Of a stretch of 50,603 nt of DNA, positions 42,865 to 50,603 are shown piece by piece. A program made the position numbers and the translations under genes. This DNA comes from Phytophthora quininea (lineage: Eukaryota; Oomycota; Peronosporomycetes; Peronosporales; Peronosporaceae). Every line of letters starts with the position of its first letter. The stretch's first letter is position 1. The notes below the pieces were generated by a model. That model had not been told where the DNA came from. It made no database searches and saw only the letters and a list, made by a program, of their open reading frames with translations. The DNA is taken from contig JAAVTG010000193.1 of the NCBI GenBank assembly GCA_011947345.1, forward strand, positions 1 to 50,603. The letters are read 5' to 3'.

Positions 42865-43092
42865 ATGTTGATACGTGTTGTTGAAGTTGATGTAGCCATC
42901 TTCCGTGCCATAGATTTCCATCGTTGATCCCTTCTTGTTTGTCGTCTCTCTTCTTGCCCGCGACATCTTGGCGTTAAACCAGCAATCTCATATATCTTGT
43001 CTAGGGAGGTCGTTTCCTTCTTCGGCGTGCAGAGGGTGTCAGCACCTCCACGACTCCACCCGTGACTTCATTCCAGAATCTGCTCCCAAGAG

Positions 43093-43662
43093 ATGAGCTC
43101 CTCCGTCAAGACCACGACCACCACGACCACGACCACGTCGCACCTGCATTCGTCCAGCCCCAGCAATGCCCACACGACCGTCAAGAAAACCACGACTAGT
43201 CACGCGGACGAGCTGCACAAGAGGACGTACGTGCATACCTCCGAGTCGGGCCAGAAGATCGAGATCGATCTCCGAGACGCCAATGCTGCCCGCCCCCACG
43301 CACGTAAAGTCGTCGGGTCGGTGGTGTCGAACGAGTTCAAAGCCACCACCTCGGTGTTCGTCTTCGAGTACACGGCCGAGAGCTCGCAGACGGAGCCCGC
43401 CGAGATCTTTGTGCCCTATGTGCACTACCCCGGCGGCTACCGTGTGACGGCGTCGGACGGCCATTGCACCATTGAGAAGCACGAGGGCTACGACATCATC
43501 AAACACGAGCACGACAACCACGGACACCACCACCGCGTGGTGGTGGAGCGCGCCAAGAGACACGAGATCGAGCCGTCGCAGTTTTCCTGGGCCAGTCACT
43601 CCACTCTTCCTGTGTACATCGCGCTGGGTTTCGCCCTCATCCAGCCCTACGTCACGTGGTAG
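43093..43662 (+). CDS. Stand-alone GH5_12 C-terminal-domain protein with C-terminal membrane segment
   Basis: 189 residues. A Thr/Ser/His-rich N-terminus (residues 1-45) leads into a beta-sandwich-like domain with ARPHARKVVGSVVSNEF, FVFEYTAESS, EIFVPYVHYPGGYRVTASDG and IEKHEGYDIIKHEHD. It ends with the hydrophobic segment STLPVYIALGFALIQPYV. The same domain closes both GH5 genes nearby (EIYVPYVHYPGGYRVT; EIYVPYVHYPDGFRVT), but here there is no catalytic domain and no signal peptide. It is either a truncated duplicate that gained its own start or a carbohydrate/lipid-binding membrane protein. It lies 140 bp upstream of the intact-length GH5 gene in the same direction. The frame is intact. Confidence 0.7.
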   Translation: MSSSVKTTTTTTTTTSHLHSSSPSNAHTTVKKTTTSHADELHKRTYVHTSESGQKIEIDLRDANAARPHARKVVGSVVSNEFKATTSVFVFEYTAESSQTEPAEIFVPYVHYPGGYRVTASDGHCTIEKHEGYDIIKHEHDNHGHHHRVVVERAKRHEIEPSQFSWASHSTLPVYIALGFALIQPYVTW

Positions 43663-43801
43663 TCTACCGCCGCCCTACATGATAGTGTGCACAAACAGTT
43701 GCTTTTCTCACACGTCACATATATTTTGTATCCACTTCAACCAGCTGTCAAAAATCTCGACCCCACGCTCGTCCCCACTGTATCAACCACCGCCCACCAC
43801 C

Positions 43802-45856
43802 ATGCCAACCCCCACCGCGGACACCACCGTGCTGTCCATCAAGGACGGCCACTTCGTGGACCAGCACGGCCGCGTGGCGCTGCTCCGCGGCGTGAACCTG
43901 GGCGGCTCCTCCAAGCTGCCGTTCGGCTACGGCCACCGCGACGACGCCGACTTCAGCGCCTTCTTCGACGGCGCCGCCTCCGTGTCCTTCGTGGGGCGGC
44001 CGTTCCCGCTGGAGGAGGCCGACCTGCACCTGTCCCGCCTGCAGCGTTGGGGTCTGACGTTCCTGCGCTTTATCGTGACGTGGGAGGCCATCGAGCACGC
44101 CGGCCCCGGCCAGATCGACCGTGACTATCTCCAGTACATCCGTGCGGTGGTGGCCAAGGCGGCCGAGTACAACATGCAGGTGTACGTGGACCCGCACCAG
44201 GACGTGTGGTCTCGCTGGACGGGTGGCGATGGCGCCCCATGTGGACGCTGGAGTGCGTCGGCTTGGAGCCGCGCAACTTCGAGCAGACCAAGGCGGCGCT
44301 GTGTCTCGAGACGTGCGGGCTGCCGGCGTCGCAGTTCCCCAAGATGATCTGGCCTACCAACTACGGCAAGTTGGCGTGCGCCACCATGTTCACGCTGTTC
44401 TGGGGCGGCAAGAAGTTCGCCCCAAGTGTCACGTGGACGGCGTGCAGATCCAGGACTACCTGCAGTCGCACTACCTCAACGCCTTGTGCGAATTGGCGAA
44501 GGTGTTGAAGGACCTGCCCAACGTAGTGGGTTTTGGCACCATGAACGAGCCGTCCAATGGGTTTATTGGCGTCAAGGACTTGGCAAAACCCGTGGGGATT
44601 CTGCACAATGGTTACGCTCCGACGGGGCTGCAGGGGATGGCGTTGGGCGAAGGTGTCGCGCAAGATGTAGACTATTGGAACGCCGGACTGATCGCCATGA
44701 TGCGTGGAAGCCGTCCCGTGTTGAACATGTCGATCCGGAGGGCGTGCGCGCTTGGAAAGAAGGTTTTGGCTGTGTCTGGAAGGAAGCAGGAGTGTGGGGG
44801 TTGAATGCAGACGGCAAGCCCCAACTGCTGAAGGCCGACTACTTTGACGGCGTCGACTTTGGCAAGGACTTCTACCTGCCGTTCGCCAAGAAGTTCACGC
44901 AGAGACTGCAGGAAATCGTCCCCAAGAGCATGATCTTCGTGGAGATGCCGCCGATGGACTTCGGCGCCATGGAGTTCCCGCAGATCTCCAAAGATGATGT
45001 CCCGAACGCGGTCAACGCGATGCACTGGTACGACGGTATTACACTGCTCACCACCACGTGGCGTTCGTATTTCACGCTGGATTTCGCCACGGGGAAGCCC
45101 GTGTTTGGAAACAAGGCGCTGCGCAAGACCCACCAGAAGCAGCTTGCCCATGTGGCCAGCTTTGGACGCAAGAAGATGGCGAACGCCCCGACGCTGATCG
45201 GAGAGACGGGCATCCCGTACAACATGAACGGCGGACGAGCGTACATCAGTGGAGACTACTCGGCCCAGATTGAGGCCATGGACAACACGATCTCCAATCT
45301 GGAGTCGCAGTTGCTGTCGTTCACGCTGTGGAACTACACGGCGGACAACTCGCATGAGTTTGGCGACCTGTGGAACCTCGAGGACTTGAGTATCAGCAGT
45401 CCTGACTCGGAGAAGTTGGCGGTGCGTCTTGCTGGAGGTCACACTCGCCGTCGTGATGACTCTGCGCGTGGTCTTCGTGGGTTTGCTCGTCCGCATGCTC
45501 ACAAGATCGCTGGTGTGCCGCTCAAGTCTGAGTTCAAGATGGCCACAGCCGAGTATGTGCTGGAGTACGTGTCGGTGAACACGGAGCCCTCCGCGCCTAC
45601 TGAGATCTACGTGCCGTACGTGCACTACCCTGGCGGCTACCGTGTGACGTCGTCGGACGGCCACTGCACGATCCAAAAGCACGAGAATTACGACATCGTC
45701 AAGTACGCCCACGACGTCAAGGCCCACAAGCACCGCGTGATTGTGGCGCCTACAAAGCCAACTGGTGGCGACCCGAGGCGTGCCAACGCACCGCTTTACA
45801 TCGCGCTGGCCGTCACTGCCGTCGCCATCCCGCTTTTCATCTTCAAACGTAGATGA
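43802..45856 (+). CDS. GH5_12-like beta-glucosidase (glucosylceramide/steryl-glucoside type), three frame breaks
   Basis: Glycoside hydrolase family 5, close to the fungal EGCrP2/steryl-beta-glucosidase group: RGVNLGGSSKLPFGYGH, SFVGRPFPLEEADLHLSRL, FIVTWEAIEHAGPGQID, VDPHQDVWSRWTGGDG. The acid/base Glu is in GTMNEPSNGF and the nucleophile Glu in LIGETGIPYN. A C-terminal beta-sandwich and a final hydrophobic helix with KRR suggest a membrane-anchored enzyme acting on glycolipids. ATG 43802 sits in a good context (ccaccATGcc). Single-base losses near 44238 (C run), 44423 (C run) and 44706 (before the conserved Lys-Pro) shift the frame three times, returning it to the original. The first 628 bp after 43897 are almost identical to the GH5 gene at the right edge. 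Confidence 0.82.
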
Positions 45857-46045
45857 GCTCGATTTTGTGAAGCTGACGCGGGTGACTGTCGAAGGGAAGA
45901 CAAGCTGCACAAACGAGTGTTAACGAAAATCGCTTGTGATCAATGTACGCGACAGTCCCACCAAAATCAGATGCAGACTTTATGCAGGTCCTCCCTAGCT
46001 CCCAGCTCGGCTTTTCAAGTGATACCACAGGAATTAGCGACGCGA

Positions 46046-47190
46046 TTACTCCTCTACCACCATGTCTTCGGCGGTATCTGCTGCCTCTCCTTCCACCGTG
46101 ATCGTGTCCTCATCAAGCTGGACAGCTGCCAACCCCTTCTTGGCAATAAGCTCCTGCATATGTGCTGCAAAGTCGTCTAGCAGCACAGGCCACGCTCCAT
46201 TCTCGTCGTAGTTACTCAGATCCGCCTCGATCTGGTGGCCAAAGTCCAACAGCTGAAGCCACAAGTCTTTTGCCACTACACTGCGCGAGTTCTTGCGAAC
46301 AAACTGGATCCAGTGGCGGTGCCAGTGGAAGTGCCTCGGGAGTAGCAAGTCCCAGAGCCCAATAGCCAACTCCAGGGCCAAGCTCTTCTGCGTCGGATCT
46401 TTGGCGAAGCCAAACGTAAACTGCAGCAATCGAGTCAGCGTAAGAACCTCCACGGCAATAACGTAGCTAATATCCTACCGAATAAATAGTGGCAAACTGT
46501 GTGCGGTCGCGCAGTTGACTCCTCAGCATCGGCATTTTGCCCCGGAGGTCGTTCAGCGTGCGACAGCCCAATTTTGTCATGCCGCGATGGAACTCAGTCC
46601 GTGTATAGACACACATGCTTTCCGCTTCCATAGCACAGCTCAGAGCCAACATAACTGGGTCCTGCGCATCAACGCCCAAGGCGTCACACAGCAGTAGAAT
46701 CCCGTCGTCCGTAATCGACGCTTCCGCAGCCTCTGGGTCTGCCATAACCCCAACAATTTAGCTCGATCTTAGTTCATAAACAATGCCACTTCTCCCTTAC
46801 CTCTAAATCTCTCGAAAACTTCGTCCACTGCCGTCTTATCTTCGGGTTTTTCGCTCTTGTGTTTCTTGTTGCCGCCTCCAACCTGCATCAGCACGTAAAG
46901 TCAGTAATTGTGCCTTGTATAGTGGTCTCTTCCTCTCACATTGTGGCTGGTGCCGCGCTTGTGGCCGCGTCCGCTGGACACGCCCATCTTGGCCAGTCCG
47001 GCAATGTCCTGCTGGTACAAGGCGTTCGACTGTATCCGCTGGATGAGCTCCGCCTTGCGCCCGCTAGTCCGGAGGCCTGTCAAGCACAGCAGGATTAACC
47101 TTTGTCATATAACCCCATCGCTATTTACTACGCACCGAATTTGCGACACATCTCGGACAGCTCCTTGACGCGTAGACTGTTGAGATCCAT
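46046..47190 (-). CDS. DCN1-like cullin neddylation protein with an N-terminal SAP domain, five exons
   Basis: Exons 47190-47136, 47076-46940, 46882-46801, 46738-46479 and 46420-46046 give 302 residues; the four introns are 57-62 bp with GT-AG ends, and all junctions keep frame. Exons 1-2 encode a SAP DNA-binding motif (SLRVKELSEMCRKFGL, TSGRKAELIQRI). Exons 4-5 encode the PONY/DCUN1 domain (DGILLLCDALGVDAQDP, then ATIYSFTFGFAKDPTQKSL, IGLWDLLLP, AWPVLLDDFAAHM) that promotes NEDD8 transfer to cullins. A Lys-rich linker (KKHKSEKPEDK) lies between. The usual UBA domain is absent. The start was chosen at the SAP motif (ATG 47188-47190). Its promoter is shared with the gene at 47493. Nuclear or chromatin targeting by SAP is inference. 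Confidence 0.85.
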
Positions 47191-47492
47191 GGGCTTGTGC
47201 TCTTGTCCAGTTGGCGAAGATTGCTGCGGTGATAAAAGGCTTTAAAGACGCTAGTTAGATACGTACGTGTGTTGGCAACACAACGAGCCTAGCAGCAGCT
47301 CCGACAGCGTCCTGTAGCCGCCGCTACCGCCCTCCCGAACTCCATATCCAGTCCACTTACCACGTTATGAGTGATTTCGATCTGCAAGTTTTTGTTAGTG
47401 TTGCTTTTATCCTAAAAAATTAGAGTACACAATAAAATTAGAAAGCGCATCATTTCGAAGAGGAGTCGACCAGAGAAGGATTCCTCACCTAG
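47191..47492. promoter_or_regulatory. Divergent intergenic region, SAP-DCN1 gene and 47493 gene
   Basis: About 300 bp between opposed ATGs. No coding signal. An AT-rich stretch at 47400-47455 lies just upstream of the plus-strand gene. Sequence-level promoter elements were not resolved. Confidence 0.4.
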
Positions 47493-48557
47493 ATGGCCGC
47501 CCAGCGCTTACACGCGTCCGCTTCTCCCCGCACTGACACCTCCAGCATGTTCGTACGCGCGTCTCCTTCCCATGGTGTGCGTCGGCGCCGCGAAGAGCCC
47601 GTAGAGATCGAGGAATTGACTCGCACACGATGCGTCAGAACTCGTACAACTACTTCCAGCACCATGGGGTGGGGGCCCAGTCTGCTGCGTACTCCGACCT
47701 TCAAGTCTTCTCTGAGACGTAGTCCGTCGTCCCGCAAGCGGCAGCGGACGCTGGCGGAGCAGCTGGACGAACTGTGTCTGCAGAATAGCAAAAGCGCCAA
47801 GAGCAGAGGCAGAGGACGCAGCCAGCGACGCCAGAGAGCCAAAGACGCTCGTGTGGTGGAGCTGGATGACTTCGGACGGGAGAAACCTCCCAGTGTGGAC
47901 GGCAGCGGCAGCGACAGCGACGGGATGATGGACACAGGCAGCCCCGGACTGAAAGTCTATGGGGACGTGGACAACGTCGGACTTCGGAGCTTCTTTGCTG
48001 CTGGAGCTGGAGGGCGACACCTACCGATGGACAGAATGTACCGCCACTACGTGGCGGTGGCTCAAGCGGTGGTGACGACGCCTACACAGGGAAACGAGAT
48101 GGTGGTGTTCCGACCACCGCCACCGGTCACTAAAAGCACGACGTTTACAGAGGACCTACCGGCGTACTTGTCGCTGACTCCACATGAGTTTGAGAAGCTC
48201 ACGATGACCGAGAAGAAGCAATGGTACCAGGCACACAGTAAATACATGCGGGAATTGGACGCTGCGGCCGAGAAGAAGAGCGAGAAGGAAAATGAACCGC
48301 CCCTAGAAGCCAAGTCGACGGAAACTTGTGGGCTGTTTGAAGCCGAGAGAAGACGCAGCTCCAGTGCGAGCTCGAGCAAGTCGTTTCAGATGCTGGGCGT
48401 GCCTAGTACGGACGAAGAAGACGATGGTGTCTTTGGCGACTATGGAGATGACGTGGAGATGATGGAGGACGATGAAGAAGACGCGGCATCGCCCAAGCGA
48501 CCCCATGCGGCTGGAGAGCTGACACACACGGAATGGTTTTCAGATGATGAACTATAA
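47493..48557 (+). CDS. Hypothetical, mostly disordered protein (354 residues)
   Basis: Not recognised. Intact single-exon frame from ATG 47493. The N-terminus is Arg/Ser-rich with several Arg-Thr clusters (TRTRCVRTRTTT), a basic Lys/Arg patch (KSRGRGRSQRRQRAK, about residues 103-117) that could be a nuclear signal, and an acidic DSDG region. A conserved-looking central part follows (VGLRSFFAAGAGGRHLPMDR, then MYRHYVAVAQAVV). The C-terminus is strongly acidic (DEEDDGVFGDYGDDVEMMED). A short motif TMTEKKQWYQAHSKYMREL may form a helix. The Arg/Lys and acidic layout suggests a nuclear or chromatin-linked protein, which is inference. Confidence 0.75.
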   Translation: MAAQRLHASASPRTDTSSMFVRASPSHGVRRRREEPVEIEELTRTRCVRTRTTTSSTMGWGPSLLRTPTFKSSLRRSPSSRKRQRTLAEQLDELCLQNSKSAKSRGRGRSQRRQRAKDARVVELDDFGREKPPSVDGSGSDSDGMMDTGSPGLKVYGDVDNVGLRSFFAAGAGGRHLPMDRMYRHYVAVAQAVVTTPTQGNEMVVFRPPPPVTKSTTFTEDLPAYLSLTPHEFEKLTMTEKKQWYQAHSKYMRELDAAAEKKSEKENEPPLEAKSTETCGLFEAERRRSSSASSSKSFQMLGVPSTDEEDDGVFGDYGDDVEMMEDDEEDAASPKRPHAAGELTHTEWFSDDEL

Positions 48558-48657
48558 AGCGACCGGGGCAATGCAATACAAACGATTGATACTGAGAAGA
48601 CATCGTCGACTATCTCACGCACTTTCAAAATTGCAAGCACTTGTACTACGGTGCTAT

Positions 48658-50603
48658 TTACTGGCGCGAGTAGGCTTCGAAGTACGGACTGAGCAGCGCC
48701 ACGCCAAGAGCGAGATACACGGGCAGGTTCGAGTGCGTCGAGTGCAGAGGCTTCGTAGGGGCCACCACTACGCGGTGCTTGTGGGCGTGGTTGTCGTGTT
48801 CGTGCTTGACCACGTCGTAGCCCTCGTGCTTGTCGATCGTGAAGCGGCCGTCGGACGCCGTCACACGGAAACCATCCGGGTAGTGAACGTACGGCACGTA
48901 GATCTCCGTAACATTGGAGGACGCCGACTTCTCCGCCGTGTACTCCAGGACATACTCGGCAGTCTTCAAGTCGAACTGCGACTTGCTCGGGACTCCGGCA
49001 ATCCTGCGAGCGTGAGGACGTGCAAAAGCGCGAAGGCCACGAGCCGAGTCATCCCGTCGACGAACACCATTGAGCCGACGCACCAGCGTCTCCGAGTCAG
49101 GACTGCTGATACTCAAGTCCTCGAGGTTCCACAGGTCCCCGAACTCATGCGAGTTGTCAGCCGTGTAGTTCCACAGCGTGAAGGACAGAAGCGACTCGAG
49201 GTTGTAGATGGTGTTGTCCAGAGCCTCCACTTGGGCGGAGAAGTCTCCCGTCACGAAAGCTTGCGCGCTGTTCATGTTGTACGGGATGCCCGTCTCGCCG
49301 ATAAGCGTAGGGGCATTCGCCATCTTCTTACGACCGAAGCTGGCCGTGTGTGCCAACTGTTGCTGGTGCAGTTTGCGCAGCGCGGCGTTACCAAAGGCAG
49401 GCTTACCCGTGACGAAGTCGAGCGTGAAGTACGACCGCCACGTCGTGGTGAAGAGGGTGACCAGGTCGTACCAATGCATCGCGTTCACAGCGAGCGGGAT
49501 ATCCTCGTTGGGGATCTGCGGGAACTCCAAACCGCCACCGCCCTCGGTCGGCGGCATTTCAGCAAAGATCATGGCCTCAGGAGAAATGCTCTGGATGCGC
49601 TTGGTGAACTCCCTCGCGAACGGCAGGAAGCACTCGTTGCCGAAATCAACGTTGTCGAAGTAGTCTGGCTTAAGGAGCTTGGGCTTTCCGTTAGCATCAA
49701 AGTCCCACACGCCAGCCTCCTGCCAGATGCACTTGGCACCTTCTTTCCAAGCTCGGACGCCCTTGGGGTCCACGTGTTCGACACGCGCGGGCTTGCCACG
49801 CACCATAGCAATAATGTCAGCATTCCACACTTCGACATCTTGAGCAATACCTTCGCCCAGCACCATCGCTTGGAACGGGGTCGGGGCATAGCCATTACGG
49901 AAACCTCCCGCTTCCCGCAGGTCCTTGGTACTGATGAATCCGTTGCTTGGCTCGTTCATTGTGCCGTATCCTGCAACGTTGGGCAGGTCCTTCAACACCT
50001 TCGCCAATTCGCACAAGGCGTTGAGGTAGTGCGACTGCAGGTAGTCCTGGATCTGCACGCCGTCCACGTGACACTTGGGGGCGAACTTCTTGCCGCCCCA
50101 GAACAGCGTGAACATGGTGGCGCACGCCAACTTGCCGTAGTTGGTAGGCCAGATCATCTTGGGGAACTGCGACGCCGGCAGCCCGCACGTCTCGAGACAC
50201 AGCGCCGCCTTGGTCTGCTCGAAGTTGCGCGGCTCCAAGCCGACGCACTCCAGCGTCCACATGGGGCGCCATCGCCACCGTCCAGCGAGACCACACGTCC
50301 TGGTGCGGGTCCACGTACACCTGCATGTTGTACTCGGCCGCTTTGGCCACCACCGCACGGATGTACTGGAGATAGTCACGGTCGATCTGGCCGGGGCCGG
50401 CGTGCTCGATGGCCTCCCACGTCACGATGAAGCGCAGGAACGTCAGGCCCCAGCGCTGCAGGCGGGACAGGTGCAGGTCGGCCTCCTCCAGCGGGAACGG
50501 CCGCCCCACGAAGGACACGGAGGCGGCGCCGTCGAAGAAGGCGCTGAAGTCGGCGTCGTCGCGGTGGCCGTAGCCGAACGGCAGCTTGGAGGAGCTGCCC
50601 AGG
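48658..50603 (-). CDS. Second GH5_12-like beta-glucosidase, N-terminus beyond the window, one double frame break
   Basis: Inverted paralog of the gene at 43802-45856, tail to tail with it. It starts outside the window (first visible residues LGSSSKLPFGYGH). One open frame runs from about 50275 to the stop at 48658-48660 with GTMNEPSNGF (acid/base Glu), LIGETGIPYN (nucleophile Glu), SFTLWNYTADNSHEFGDLW, then the C-terminal EIYVPYVHYPDGFRVT domain and the hydrophobic LPVYLALGVALLSPYF. Two single-base losses at about 50277-50284 (G and C runs in the TGGDGAP segment) break the frame. The C-run loss is shared with the other copy. Bases 49976-50603 match the other gene with only five substitutions, then identity falls sharply. 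Confidence 0.83.

Overview
The window looks like nuclear DNA of an oomycete, most likely a Phytophthora relative. Three things point there: genes for EEP-nuclease/jacalin-lectin proteins, AA17-type copper oxygenases, a Crinkler-like locus and GH5_12-type glycosidases; introns of 49-61 bp with GT-AG ends; and piggyBac, PIF/Harbinger and LTR elements typical of these genomes. The species call is inference.

Layout. 1-3215 (minus) is an XPG/RAD2 repair nuclease running off the left edge. 3417-6637 holds two tandem EEP-jacalin genes. 6642-32012 is a 25.4-kb insert bounded by TTAA and 15-bp piggyBac-type inverted ends. It contains a decayed coiled-coil gene and a giant imperfect palindrome (arms 8506-15673 and 26372-31500). 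Each arm carries remnants of an anaerobic ribonucleotide reductase/activase gene, a piggyBac transposase and an aquaporin. The palindrome spacer is filled by about 120 copies of an 81-bp satellite (15793-25562) plus a small spliced gene. A PIF/Harbinger deletion derivative abuts the right end (32014-32737). A third EEP-jacalin copy (32966-34566) is broken by a 305-bp solo LTR and has lost its catalytic Glu.

34691-36300 is an unrecognised gene. 36330-38470 (minus) is a decayed Crinkler-like locus with three tandem N-terminal modules. 38766-42864 is a cluster of three secreted AA17-like LPMO genes. 43093-50603 holds a stand-alone GH5 C-terminal-domain gene, one GH5_12-like gene on each strand, a SAP-DCN1-like cullin-neddylation gene (five exons) and a disordered protein of unknown function.

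The host-gene theme is lipid/glycan attack by a plant pathogen: EEP-lectin proteins, pectin-type LPMOs, and membrane-anchored glycolipid or sterylglucoside hydrolases, with effector remnants nearby. Many paralogous genes carry single-base losses in short homopolymers while the single-copy genes are intact, so part of the apparent decay may be unpolished assembly error. No tRNA, rRNA or CRISPR array was seen.
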